A stretch of DNA of 64,000 nt, from positions 124,001-188,000 of the forward strand of contig DATBRC010000020.1 in the NCBI GenBank assembly GCA_036560485.1, given 5' to 3'. The stretch comes from DATBRC01 sp036560485. Lineage in GTDB: Bacteria > Pseudomonadota > Gammaproteobacteria > Burkholderiales > Burkholderiaceae_D. Below, one piece after another: positions 26,498 through 35,140 of the stretch. Within the stretch, counting starts at the first letter, position 1; every line of letters starts with the position of its first letter. The notes under the pieces were generated by a model. The model saw only the letters and a list, made by a program, of their open reading frames with translations. It did no database searches and was not told the DNA's origin. A program made the position numbers and the translations under genes.

Positions 26498-29400
26498 ATG
26501 AACCTCTCGGCACCTTTCATCAAGCGCTCGGTTGCCACCACGCTACTCACAATCGGAGTAGCGTTGGCAGGCATCGTTGCGTTTGGTTTGTTGCCGGTAT
26601 CGCCATTGCCGCAAATCGACATTCCAACCATCTCGGTATCGGCATCGCTACCAGGCGCCAGCCCGGAAACCATGGCATCCACCGTTGCCACACCGCTCGA
26701 GCGTTCATTGGGTCGCATCGCCGGCATCACCGAGATGACGTCATCGAGCGCACTCGGCTCGGCCAACATCGTCTTACAATTCGATTTGAGTCGCGACATC
26801 GACGGTGCAGCGCGTGACGTACAAGCTGCCATCAATGCAGCACGCGTTGATCTGCCCAGCACGCTGCGCAGCAATCCGACTTATCGCAAAGTGAATCCTG
26901 CCGATGCGCCGATCATGATCCTGGCGCTGACATCCGACACGATGACGCAAGGTCAGATGTATGACGCAGCGTCCACAGTCCTGCAACAAAAATTGTCGCA
27001 AATCGAAGGTGTGGGCCAAGTCAGCGTCGGCGGCAGCTCGCTGCCTGCAGTGCGTGTCGAACTCAATCCAATGGCGCTCAACAAGTATGGCGTGAGTCTG
27101 GAAGATGTGCGCAATGCACTCAACGGCACCAACGCGAATCGACCAAAAGGTTTTGTCGAAGAAGACAATAAACAATGGCAGATTTACACCGACGATCAAT
27201 CGACGAAAGCAGCACAATACATGCCATTGATTGTTGCATATCGCAATGGCGCGCCGGTTCAGTTGAGCAGTGTGGCGGAAGTCACCGATTCGGTAGAAGA
27301 TTTGCGCAATGCAGGGATTGCAAATGGCAAGCCATCGGTCATTGTGATTTTAAATCAGCAACCGAACGCCAACATTATCGAAACTGTCGATCGCGTGCGC
27401 GCGATCCTGCCGCAATTGCAGGCATCGATTCCGAACGCCATCGACATGAAAGTCGCGCTGGACCGCACCACAACGATCCGCGCGGCTTTGCATGACGTCG
27501 AGCGCACGCTGATCACGTCGATCGCACTGGTCATCATGGTCGTGTTTGTCTTTCTGCGTAATACGCGCGCCAGTCTGATTCCCAGTGTCGCGGTGCCGAT
27601 CTCGTTGTTGGGTACGTTCGGTATCATGTACTTGTGCGGTTACAGTCTGGACAATTTTTCACTGATGGCACTGACGATTTCTACCGGCTTTGTGGTCGAT
27701 GATGCAATCGTCGTATTGGAAAACATCAAGCGGCATATCGATGAAGGCATGACACCAATGCAAGCAACCTTGCAAGGCGCGCACGAGGTTGGCTTTACTG
27801 TCTTGTCAATGAGTATTTCACTGGTAGCGGTATTCATTCCAATGTTGCTGATGGGTGGATTGGTCGGACGCATGTTCCATGAATTTTCCATCACACTAGC
27901 AGTGGCGGTTCTTGTTTCACTCGTCGTGTCACTGACCACAACGCCGATGATGTGTGCCAGAATTTTGAAAGATGAATCCGAGCAGAAACGTGGCCGTTTA
28001 TATATGGCAAGTGAGCGTGCTTTCACCTGGTTGTCTACGCAATATGCACGCAGTTTGAACGTGGCGTTGCGCCACTCGATGATCACACTCGTGATTCTCG
28101 TTGCAGTCGTCGCATTGAATTTTCATTTATACGCGATTGTGCCGAAGGGCTTCTTCCCGCAACAAGATACCGGCCGCATTATCGGCTCGATTCAAGCAGA
28201 TCAAGCCACATCATTTCAGGCCATGCGACCCAAGCTTGCAGCGTTCATCGACATTGTTCGAGCCGATCCTGCCGTAGAAAGTGTGACTGGTTTCACAGGC
28301 GGTAGCCAGCGCAATACGGGGAGAATGTTCATCTCGCTCAAACCATTAAATGAACGCAAGGCTTCAGCTGATGATGTGATCAACCGTTTGCGCGGCAAGC
28401 TGGCTGTTGTACCAGGTGCAACGCTATTCATGCAGTCGGCACAAGACATCCGGGCTGGTGGACGGTCGTCCAATGCGCAATACCAATACACACTGCAAGG
28501 CGATAATCTGGATGAATTGTCAGCCTGGTCGCCGCGCTTCATGCAAGCATTGCGTGAGCTTCCCGAACTGGTCGATGTCAATACCAATCAACAAGATAAA
28601 GGTTTGCAAATCACATTGACGGTCGACCGTGCAACTGCCTCACGCCTAGGCGTTACGCAGCGAATGATCGATGCCACTTTATACGACGCGTTCGGCCAGC
28701 GTCAGGCGTCTGTCATTTATGCACCGCGCAATCAATACCATGTGATCATGGAAGTCGCGCCGGAGTATTGGCAGCGCCCGGAGACCTTGAACAATATTTA
28801 TGTGCCCTCGTCGTCTGGGACAATGGTGCCGCTGAGCGCCTTCTCGCACTTCGAGCCGACTACAACGACACTATCGGTCAACCATCAAGGCCAGTTTGCC
28901 GCAATGACTTTGTCGTTTAATCTGGCGCCAGGTGTTGTCCTCAGCGATGCACTCAATGCAATCGATCATGCGTCTGCACGCATCGGCATGCCAAGCAGTA
29001 TCCATGGCAGTTCCCAAGGTACGGCGAAAGTTTTTCAGGAATCATTCGCCAGCTTGCCGTTCCTGGTTCTTGCCGCATTATTCACGATCTACATCGTACT
29101 TGGCGTCTTGTATGAAAGCTATGTACATCCAATCACGATCCTGTCGACGCTTCCCTCTGCCGGCGTCGGCGCAATTCTCGGACTGCTTTTATTTAAGATG
29201 GATCTCAGCATCATGGGCTTTATCGGTATTGTGCTGCTGATCGGCATCGTCAAGAAGAATGCAATCATGATGATTGACTTTGCTCTGGTGGCACAGCGCA
29301 ACGAAAACAAGACGCCATTCGATGCGATACGGCAGGCGTGCCTGTTGCGCTTCCGCCCAATCATGATGACCACCATGGCTGCAATGCTGGGCGCATTACC

Positions 29401-29611
29401 GCTTGCGCTCGGTACCGGCACCGGTTCCGAATTGCGTCAACCATTGGGTGTCACGATCGTCGGCGGCTTGATCGTCAGTCAATTGTTGACTCTGTATACG
29501 ACACCCGTGGTGTATTTGTATCTGGATCGTTTAAACATGTGGTGCAAATCAAAATGGCGAAAGTGGCATGGTCAACCCGCAACGCATCTTGCACCGGAAA
29601 TCAGCCATTAA
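26498..29611 (+). CDS. mdtC: RND multidrug efflux transporter (MdtC type)
   Basis: A 1037-residue RND protein, similar in plan to the preceding one but clearly distinct in sequence: start [28 protein letters not shown] shown here in part, porter loop with [13 protein letters not shown] pair in [13 protein letters not shown], and C-terminal [15 protein letters not shown]. Paired, adjacent and tightly spaced RND genes of equal length are the hallmark of MdtBC heteromeric pumps. It starts two bases after the mdtB stop. Which partner carries the functional proton relay cannot be told, because both keep the acidic residues. The operon continues 41 bases later with the outer membrane channel. Confidence 0.92.
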   Translation: MNLSAPFIKRSVATTLLTIGVALAGIVAFGLLPVSPLPQIDIPTISVSASLPGASPETMASTVATPLERSLGRIAGITEMTSSSALGSANIVLQFDLSRDIDGAARDVQAAINAARVDLPSTLRSNPTYRKVNPADAPIMILALTSDTMTQGQMYDAASTVLQQKLSQIEGVGQVSVGGSSLPAVRVELNPMALNKYGVSLEDVRNALNGTNANRPKGFVEEDNKQWQIYTDDQSTKAAQYMPLIVAYRNGAPVQLSSVAEVTDSVEDLRNAGIANGKPSVIVILNQQPNANIIETVDRVRAILPQLQASIPNAIDMKVALDRTTTIRAALHDVERTLITSIALVIMVVFVFLRNTRASLIPSVAVPISLLGTFGIMYLCGYSLDNFSLMALTISTGFVVDDAIVVLENIKRHIDEGMTPMQATLQGAHEVGFTVLSMSISLVAVFIPMLLMGGLVGRMFHEFSITLAVAVLVSLVVSLTTTPMMCARILKDESEQKRGRLYMASERAFTWLSTQYARSLNVALRHSMITLVILVAVVALNFHLYAIVPKGFFPQQDTGRIIGSIQADQATSFQAMRPKLAAFIDIVRADPAVESVTGFTGGSQRNTGRMFISLKPLNERKASADDVINRLRGKLAVVPGATLFMQSAQDIRAGGRSSNAQYQYTLQGDNLDELSAWSPRFMQALRELPELVDVNTNQQDKGLQITLTVDRATASRLGVTQRMIDATLYDAFGQRQASVIYAPRNQYHVIMEVAPEYWQRPETLNNIYVPSSSGTMVPLSAFSHFEPTTTTLSVNHQGQFAAMTLSFNLAPGVVLSDALNAIDHASARIGMPSSIHGSSQGTAKVFQESFASLPFLVLAALFTIYIVLGVLYESYVHPITILSTLPSAGVGAILGLLLFKMDLSIMGFIGIVLLIGIVKKNAIMMIDFALVAQRNENKTPFDAIRQACLLRFRPIMMTTMAAMLGALPLALGTGTGSELRQPLGVTIVGGLIVSQLLTLYTTPVVYLYLDRLNMWCKSKWRKWHGQPATHLAPEISH

Positions 29612-29652
29612 GAAATGTAGGACAACCTTGTCAGGCATGTTTTGGAGTTTGA

Positions 29653-31074
29653 ATGAGTGATCGAATGAATCGAATGAAGATGATCGCATCGGCATTGTCG
29701 TTGATGCTGTTGAGTGCATGTGCCGTCGGTCCCGACTATGTGCGACCGACTGTTGAAGTGCCTGCTGCATTCAAGGAATCTGCCGGTTGGAAAATGGCAG
29801 AGCCGCGCGATCAGGAAATCCATGGAAAATGGTGGGAAATCTATAATGACCCGTTATTGAATTCACTGGAAGAGCAAGTCAGCATTTCAAATCAAAATCT
29901 CGCGCAGGCAGAAGCGCGCTATAGACAAGCCAGCGCGCTGGTGCAATCAGCGCGCGCCAACTACTACCCGACCGTGACCGGCAATGCATCGACAACACGC
30001 GGTAATCGAGGCAATAGCGGCAATAGCATCATTACTCCTAATACGAGCGAAAATCATTCGTTGTCCGTTAGCGCTAATTGGGAAATAGATTTATGGGGTC
30101 GCGTGCGCCGTACAGTAGAAGCCAATCAAGCCAGTGCGCAAGCGAGTGCCGCAGATCTTGAAGCGACTCGCCTCAGTACGCAGGCGCAACTCGCGCAAAG
30201 TTATTTCCAGCTGCGGACTGTCGACACGCAGCAGGAATTGTTTGACCGCACTGTGGCCGATTATCAAAAATCCTTGCAGCTCACACAAAACCAATATGCA
30301 GCCGGTATTGTCCCCAATGCCAATATCGTATTGGCGCAAACCCAGCTCAAGACAACACAGGCGCAATTGGTTGATCTCGGCATACAGCGCGCTCAGTTGG
30401 AACACGCAATCGCTCTGCTGATCGGCAAACCGGCGTCGACATTTTCGATTGCACATGCACCGCTTGCTGCAATTACTCCATCGCTGCCGGTTGGTCTGCC
30501 ATCCAGTTTGCTGGAACGCCGCCCTGATATTGCGGCTGCGGAACGCAGAATCGTCGCGGCAAATGCACAAATCGGCATCGCCAAGACCGCTTATTTTCCT
30601 GATCTCACATTGGGAGCAACCGGCGGATTCCAGGGCAGCAGCTTCGCCAATTGGCTGACGCTGCCCAATCGCTTCTGGTCGGTCGGCCCTGCCCTCGCAA
30701 TGACATTGTTTGACGGCGGCGCACGACGCGCGCAAACCGATCAGGCAATCGCAAATTACGATGCCAATGTGGCCGCCTATCGACAAACCGTGTTGACCGG
30801 ATTTCAGGAAGTAGAAGACAATCTGGCCGCGTTACGCCTGCTGGAACAAGAAGCGCAATTGCAGGACGAAGCACTGCAAGCTGCGCGCAAGTCAGTCGAA
30901 CTGACAACCAATCAGTACCGCTCTGGAATCGTCAGTTACCTGAATGTGATTACCGTGCAAACAACCGCACTTGGCAATGAACGAACGGCCTTGGATATTC
31001 AAAGCCGGCGTCTGGCTGCGAGTGTGTTATTGATCAAGGCTTTGGGCGGCGGATGGGAAGCCGGCAAAAAATGA
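29653..31074 (+). CDS. RND efflux outer membrane lipoprotein channel (OprM/NodT type)
   Basis: The 473-residue protein begins with a lipoprotein signal peptide with lipobox LLSAC near residue 23, followed by VGPDYVRP, the typical start of this family. Two similar halves each hold an OEP helix-hairpin repeat: QAEARYRQASALVQSARANYYP in the first (given in part) and the internal LLERRPDIAAAERRI with NAQIGIAKTAYFP in the second. It forms the trimeric TolC-like tunnel for the pump encoded upstream. E. coli mdtABC lacks a dedicated channel and uses TolC; here the channel is in the operon. GGAG stands before the ATG. Confidence 0.92.
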   Translation: MSDRMNRMKMIASALSLMLLSACAVGPDYVRPTVEVPAAFKESAGWKMAEPRDQEIHGKWWEIYNDPLLNSLEEQVSISNQNLAQAEARYRQASALVQSARANYYPTVTGNASTTRGNRGNSGNSIITPNTSENHSLSVSANWEIDLWGRVRRTVEANQASAQASAADLEATRLSTQAQLAQSYFQLRTVDTQQELFDRTVADYQKSLQLTQNQYAAGIVPNANIVLAQTQLKTTQAQLVDLGIQRAQLEHAIALLIGKPASTFSIAHAPLAAITPSLPVGLPSSLLERRPDIAAAERRIVAANAQIGIAKTAYFPDLTLGATGGFQGSSFANWLTLPNRFWSVGPALAMTLFDGGARRAQTDQAIANYDANVAAYRQTVLTGFQEVEDNLAALRLLEQEAQLQDEALQAARKSVELTTNQYRSGIVSYLNVITVQTTALGNERTALDIQSRRLAASVLLIKALGGGWEAGKK

Positions 31075-31238
31075 TGTCTAACTAAAGCCCAAGATCTTAT
31101 TAAAATAATCATTAATTATTTGATTCATACCCCTTCAGAATTCAAGCATTCCAACCGTTAATCTAGATAGGTATAAATTCGTCCTTTAAAAACGATGAGT
31201 TTGTTACCGATTTGCAATTAACAACGATTGGATTTGCC

Positions 31239-31454
31239 ATGGTTATCAATCCCGTTTCTTCAAGCAGTGCTACGGTCACAGCGACACAAGCTATTCGCCC
31301 GCAACAAGAGGCGACGCCAGTTCAGGCGCCAAGCAAAACGAGCAGTGATAGTGACTCGGATGATGCTGCCAAAGCAGCGCAAGCATCTGCACCGAAGCCT
31401 ACAGTCAATACCAATGGACAGACCGTTGGTACGTTGGTCAACGTTACTGCTTGA
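31239..31454 (+). CDS. small low-complexity hypothetical protein
   Basis: A 71-residue product rich in Ser, Ala, Thr, Gln and Asp (SSSSATVTATQ, DSDSDDAAKAAQA), ending in NTNGQTVGTLVNVTA. No signal peptide, membrane segment or domain is visible; it is likely disordered. An ATG at 31239 is preferred to a TTG at 31212. Short Ser/Ala-rich proteins with a similar NGQTxG tail are, as I recall, common in Oxalobacteraceae, which is why it is kept as real. No function is proposed. Confidence 0.5.
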   Translation: MVINPVSSSSATVTATQAIRPQQEATPVQAPSKTSSDSDSDDAAKAAQASAPKPTVNTNGQTVGTLVNVTA

Positions 31455-31770
31455 TTGCCTGTGTTGCACCACACGATCAACGCAAGGTCGTCGTGCTCTT
31501 TACTATTCTTGTTAGATAAATAAAAGCCTGCTTCGATGTTCAAGGGAAGACAAAACTTCCATTTTTAACGAAAAAAGCACATTCAGGTATCTTGTTTTCC
31601 TAAGCCATACGCCGCTTCATCATCTCCTACAAAAACCTGTTACACACCGTTACAACAAGCAAGTCCCAAATTGGAACTTGGCGGAATACAATTGAATCTA
31701 AAATAAGTACTGATTATTTTATGTTTGATTATGTTTGAAAGAGCAATGTGTTTGACCGCAGGGGAATATC
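31455..31770. other. intergenic region, promoter of the downstream envelope genes expected
   Basis: About 316 bases with no supported gene. An AGGGG ribosome binding site lies seven bases before the ATG at 31771. No operator, RNA or repeat was recognised. Confidence 0.5.
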
Positions 31771-32124
31771 ATGAAAACTATTAAACTTGTTTTGGTATTT
31801 GTGTTCTTGCTTGCTTCAACCGCAGGCAATATGGCTTGGGCTCATGGACATGCTCATGTTGGCATATATTTTGGCGGCCCGGTTTTCTGGCCTTGGTATT
31901 ATTCAGCGCCATATTACGGCCCTTATTACGGACCCGCTTACAATACGACGACGATCGTTACTCAACCGGCACCTGTTTATATTGAACAAGCACCAGGACC
32001 GGCCCCGGCACCAGCGCCAAGCGCTTCATCAAATTCCTGGTACTACTGCAATAATCCGGATGGCTACTATCCCTATGTAAAAGAATGTCCAAGCGGCTGG
32101 CAAAGAGTTGCGCCCCAGCCTTGA
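31771..32124 (+). CDS. exported aromatic- and proline-rich protein
   Basis: The 117-residue protein has a clear signal peptide (LVLVFVFLLASTAGNMAWA, cleavage near residue 24). The mature part has three zones: His/Gly at the start (HGHAHVG), a Tyr/Pro/Gly-rich zone (APYYGPYYGPAY) and an Ala/Pro linker. It closes with a compact cysteine-containing motif (WYYCNNPDGYYPYVKECPSGW), in which two cysteines may form a disulfide. This C-terminal motif recurs in small exported proteins of Betaproteobacteria; no biochemical role is known to me. It lies 28 bases upstream of the glycine-zipper lipoprotein gene and is probably co-transcribed with it. Confidence 0.72.
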   Translation: MKTIKLVLVFVFLLASTAGNMAWAHGHAHVGIYFGGPVFWPWYYSAPYYGPYYGPAYNTTTIVTQPAPVYIEQAPGPAPAPAPSASSNSWYYCNNPDGYYPYVKECPSGWQRVAPQP

Positions 32125-32151
32125 TCACTTCACTCATGAGTTAAGTCAGTT

Positions 32152-32682
32152 ATGAATACTACGTCGTCAAAAATACTGAAATTTTCCCCGCTATTCGGCT
32201 TGCTTTTGCTTGGCGCATGTGTCACGGCGCCGACAGGGCCAAGTGTTCTTGTATTACCCGGCACCGGCAAAAGCTTCGATCAATTCCGTGAGGATGACAA
32301 TCAATGCAGGCAATTCGCAACCGGGCAAATCGGCAATACGACCGCTGGTGACAATGCTACCGATAGCGGTATTCGAAGTGCGGCAGTCGGCACAGCAATT
32401 GGGGCCATCGCCGGAGTTGCAATGGGTGGCAGTAGAGGTGCCGGCGTTGGGGCTGGTGCCGGACTGCTGATGGGATCGGCTGAAGGAAGCAATGCCAGTC
32501 AGAGATCAGCACACACCACGCAACAACGCTACGATAATAGTTATATCCAGTGCATGTACAGTTATGGTCATCGGGTGCCAGTGTCGGGGCGTTTGATGAC
32601 GGAGCCTTCGCAATCGACACGTTCAGTGCCGCCGCCTCCACCGCCAGGGTCACCACCACCTCCTCCACCGTCGGCACGATAA
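32152..32682 (+). CDS. glycine-zipper lipoprotein
   Basis: A 176-residue lipoprotein with lipobox LLLGAC at about residue 23. It continues with SFDQFREDDNQCRQFA, then a glycine-zipper stretch (AAVGTAIGAIAGVAMGG and GAGVGAGAGLLMG) able to insert in or span a membrane, then YDNSYIQCMYSYGHRVP and a polyproline tail (two runs of five or six prolines). Glycine-zipper lipoproteins of the YMGG type sit in the outer membrane and are linked to envelope stress; the exact role is unknown. The polyproline tail would need elongation factor P for smooth translation. Likely second gene of a two-gene unit with the upstream aromatic-rich protein. Confidence 0.78.
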   Translation: MNTTSSKILKFSPLFGLLLLGACVTAPTGPSVLVLPGTGKSFDQFREDDNQCRQFATGQIGNTTAGDNATDSGIRSAAVGTAIGAIAGVAMGGSRGAGVGAGAGLLMGSAEGSNASQRSAHTTQQRYDNSYIQCMYSYGHRVPVSGRLMTEPSQSTRSVPPPPPPGSPPPPPPSAR

Positions 32683-32712
32683 TATTTAGTACGAAACTAA
32701 ATGCTCAAAAAA

Positions 32713-32738
32713 CAAAGGACTCATCAAAGAGTCCTTTG
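32713..32738 (-). terminator. rho-independent terminator of the iron-uptake operon
   Basis: A perfect ten-base stem (caaaggactc / gagtcctttg) with a six-base loop. On the minus strand it is followed by six T residues; on the plus strand only three. It therefore mainly serves the minus-strand operon that ends at 32761. Confidence 0.82.
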
Positions 32739-32760
32739 TCGCATTTAAAGAAAAGGCGAA

Positions 32761-33498
32761 TTAGAATTCGTATTCCACCTGCAGTCTAAATGTATTACTG
32801 CGCGTCACGCTTGAATCATCAATCAAATATGCCATGTTGTAGTTGAGTGCTTTGCGGGTGCCAACCGGTATTTTCCCGAAGATTGCAGGACCATAGCGAT
32901 GTGATTGCTGATCACGCGCGTCCCACTTATCCCATCGTCCTACTTCACCAAAGCCTTGCAAGCCATATTCAAATTGTTGCAACCAACGGTACTTCACTTG
33001 CCACTGATAACCCAGCTGCAATGCATTGGAAAAATCCGCCTGATAATTTCGCTTGAACAGCAAATTGGTATTGACTTGTACTCTGCCAAACTCGGTTTGA
33101 AATAATGGGCCGAATGTCACTTCATAACCTTCGCTATGATCTTTTGGTCGCTCAATTTCCAGCAAAAATCCTGTATCGATTGGGTACTTGCCGGGATCAG
33201 TTAGCTGAAACTTGTTCTCCCACTCGTATGCATCAAACGCTGTGCCTTCGCCATTCTCACGTTTGTATTTCATATACAGTTCTGTGAACCAATTCTGCGT
33301 TACACCATATCCAAATCCGATTGATGCTGCGCTTTCACGATCCGTATTAGGCTGTTTGAGAGAGCCCATCTTAAAATCGATCTCGCGTTCGCCGTAAGTC
33401 ACATCAGGCGTATGAACATAGTCCGCTGGTTCCGCAAATGCCTGATTCAACAAGCAACAGGAACCCACCACAGTACAAACTGCAAATATTTTTTTCAT
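32761..33498 (-). CDS. putative outer membrane protein of the FTR1 operon
   Basis: I do not recognise a named family. The 245-residue protein has a signal peptide (VCTVVGSCCLLNQAFA, cleavage near residue 22). It then shows many alternating beta strands rich in Tyr, Trp and Phe (GYGVTQNWFTELYMKY, LQLGYQWQVKY, RWLQQFEYGLQG) and ends with LQVEYEF, a terminal phenylalanine. This is the pattern of an eight- to twelve-stranded outer membrane barrel. It begins 11 bases after the FTR1 permease stop, so it is the third gene of the operon and may help iron reach the periplasm; this is inferred from context only. Confidence 0.62.
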   Translation of the reverse strand: MKKIFAVCTVVGSCCLLNQAFAEPADYVHTPDVTYGEREIDFKMGSLKQPNTDRESAASIGFGYGVTQNWFTELYMKYKRENGEGTAFDAYEWENKFQLTDPGKYPIDTGFLLEIERPKDHSEGYEVTFGPLFQTEFGRVQVNTNLLFKRNYQADFSNALQLGYQWQVKYRWLQQFEYGLQGFGEVGRWDKWDARDQQSHRYGPAIFGKIPVGTRKALNYNMAYLIDDSSVTRSNTFRLQVEYEF

Positions 33499-33509
33499 AC
33501 AACGTCCGT

Positions 33510-34328
33510 TTATTTATTTAAAACCGATCGGCGACGCACTATCGATGCTGCAACTGCGATGCATATCAACGTCACCATATAGAAGAGAACCTGCGTGCCG
33601 CTAGGGCGCGATTCGTATCCAATCAAAATATGCAGGGTCGAGCCCAAGGCCGAATTAATCGGCAGAATATTGGTGCTATCCCACAGAGGAGAAGCGAGCG
33701 AAGGCAGCCAATCGCCTTGAATCAGAAAACGCGCCATTTGTCCGGCCAGCCCAGCTGCAACCAGCAACAGCAATCCACCCGTTACAGAGAAGAGTTTGCG
33801 AATTGGTATCCGCACCAGACCTGCATAAATCACAAAACCCATCACAACGCCTGCGACTAGACCGAATGCTCCGCCTAACAATATTGTTGCGGCCTGACCT
33901 TGATCGCTGGATACAATCCCTTGCAGAAAAAGAACCGTTTCCGAACCTTCACGCAAAACCGCCAGTGCCACCACAATTGCAATAGCAGACAATTCCTGCG
34001 CACCATCGCGGATACTGGCACCGACTTGCTTGGCCTTATTCGCCATTTCCGTGCCATGTGATGCCATCCAGATGTTGTGCCATCCAATCATGACGACTGC
34101 GACACCCAATATCGCAGCGTTAAATAATTCCTGTCCGCTTCCATTGGCAAGTTGCGCGATGTATTCGGTCAAACCGGCGACGATGAATGAACCAATCAGT
34201 CCCGCCATGATGCCGATCGCGATCCACAGATTACGTTTCGAAAGGCCACGCGTTGCCGCAGCCATGATGCCAATTAGCAAGGCAGCTTCCAGCGATTCAC
34301 GAAAAACGATAAGACCGGCACCAAACAT
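33510..34328 (-). CDS. FTR1-family high-affinity iron permease
   Basis: A 272-residue polytopic inner membrane protein with about seven helices. Two REXXE motifs, the iron-binding signature of FTR1/EfeU permeases, are present: R10-E-S-L-E14 in the first helix and R126-E-G-S-E130 in the fourth. The family imports ferrous iron that is oxidised during transport, or ferric iron. The gene follows the cupredoxin-domain gene by five bases and precedes the putative outer membrane protein by 11 bases. EfeB peroxidase and a full EfeO are missing, so this is a reduced EfeUO-like system. A Fur-type box lies before the operon. Confidence 0.92.
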   Translation of the reverse strand: MFGAGLIVFRESLEAALLIGIMAAATRGLSKRNLWIAIGIMAGLIGSFIVAGLTEYIAQLANGSGQELFNAAILGVAVVMIGWHNIWMASHGTEMANKAKQVGASIRDGAQELSAIAIVVALAVLREGSETVLFLQGIVSSDQGQAATILLGGAFGLVAGVVMGFVIYAGLVRIPIRKLFSVTGGLLLLVAAGLAGQMARFLIQGDWLPSLASPLWDSTNILPINSALGSTLHILIGYESRPSGTQVLFYMVTLICIAVAASIVRRRSVLNK

Positions 34329-34333
34329 GATGT

Positions 34334-34666
34334 TTACTCCGCAATCACAACGCCTTGAGCGCTGGTCGCATTAAATTCGCCCATAAATGTGTATTTACCT
34401 GGGGTCAATGGGCCGATATAAATTGTCCCTTTTGACTTTGGCGGGATGACTTTTTCCCTGTTCAGATCATGACTGTCGAATTCTTCAATCGTGGCGTCCT
34501 GGTTATCGACAATTAATTTGACCTTTTTGCCTGCTGGAACTTTGACTTCCGCCGGAATGAATTTATGGTCTTTAATCACCAGATTAAATTCCTGATCGGC
34601 AGCATGACTCAGAAGAGGAACCAGCAAAAAGGAAGCAAGCAGTAAGTTGCGCAATGTCATGTTCAT
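34334..34666 (-). CDS. periplasmic cupredoxin-domain protein of the iron operon
   Basis: The 110-residue protein has a signal peptide (LLLASFLLVPLLSHAA, cleavage near residue 22) and a single cupredoxin-like domain: FNLVIKDHKFIPAEVKVPAGKKVKL, here cited in two parts (IKDHKFIPAEV and PAGKKVKL), then EEFDSHDLNREKVIP and PGKYTFMGEF. It resembles the N-terminal domain of EfeO. The usual copper ligand set is incomplete: the C-terminal Cys/Met loop is replaced by GEFNATSAQG, so it may bind iron or act without copper. It is the first gene of the FTR1 operon and probably hands metal to the permease. Confidence 0.83.
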   Translation of the reverse strand: MNMTLRNLLLASFLLVPLLSHAADQEFNLVIKDHKFIPAEVKVPAGKKVKLIVDNQDATIEEFDSHDLNREKVIPPKSKGTIYIGPLTPGKYTFMGEFNATSAQGVVIAE

Positions 34667-34689
34667 GCTCTCAAATATTTATCAGACAC

Positions 34690-34708
34690 GCAAATGATAA
34701 TCATTCTT
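34690..34708 (-). promoter_or_regulatory. Fur-type box
   Basis: The 19 bases GCAAATGATAATCATTCTT, with TATTC following, match most of the Fur consensus GATAATGATAATCATTATC, including the central ATGATAATCATT. It lies 24-42 bases before the ATG of the cupredoxin gene, an appropriate place to repress the iron operon when iron is plentiful. Confidence 0.8.
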
Positions 34709-34996
34709 ATTCGCGTTGTCAATCATTGGCATTAAATTTATGCAATCTGGAAAAGCTTGCTTTAGGCAAATCTCATCAAGGTGGGTCGCTTTTTAAGAAA
34801 GGCACTTATTAAATTCCCCTTCCAGAATGGAATACTGCGATTGGTGTTTTTTTGCACTTCAGGATTAATTAATCTAATGACATTATTTGAGGTTTGACAT
34901 ATTATTCAAAATCCTTAACTTTCTGACAAGTTATGCCGCTATGTCAGCGCACATAGTTGAAATCAACTGACAGAAACGCAAGGGAAAAATAATGAA

Positions 34997-35098
34997 TAGG
35001 ACTTACGCAAAATCGCTGCAGCAAGGATCGCGACGACGGCAGTACACACTTGCAGCCAAGAGCGGCAACGCAGCTGCGGTGATTTTGCATAAGCCCTA
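34997..35098 (+). repeat. 102-base dispersed inverted-repeat element, copy 1
   Basis: The element begins TAGGACTTACGCAAAA and ends TTTTGCATAAGCCCTA, 16-base imperfect terminal inverted repeats. A second copy, in opposite orientation, lies at 42087-42189; the two share the ends and a central block (tcgcgacga, cagtaca, gcggcaacgcag). It has no transposase and ends 42 bases before vgrG, so it may influence vgrG expression. An ATG just before it opens a 35-codon frame through the element that is probably not a gene. The rest of 34709-34996 holds nothing recognised. Confidence 0.8.
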
Positions 35099-35140
35099 AT
35101 GAAGAAAAACATCGCAGTGCCATCCTTATAGGACAACTTC

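Noticed and set aside
34992..35099. 35-codon frame opening just before repeat copy 1
   Set aside because: It consists almost entirely of the dispersed repeat and lacks a ribosome binding site.
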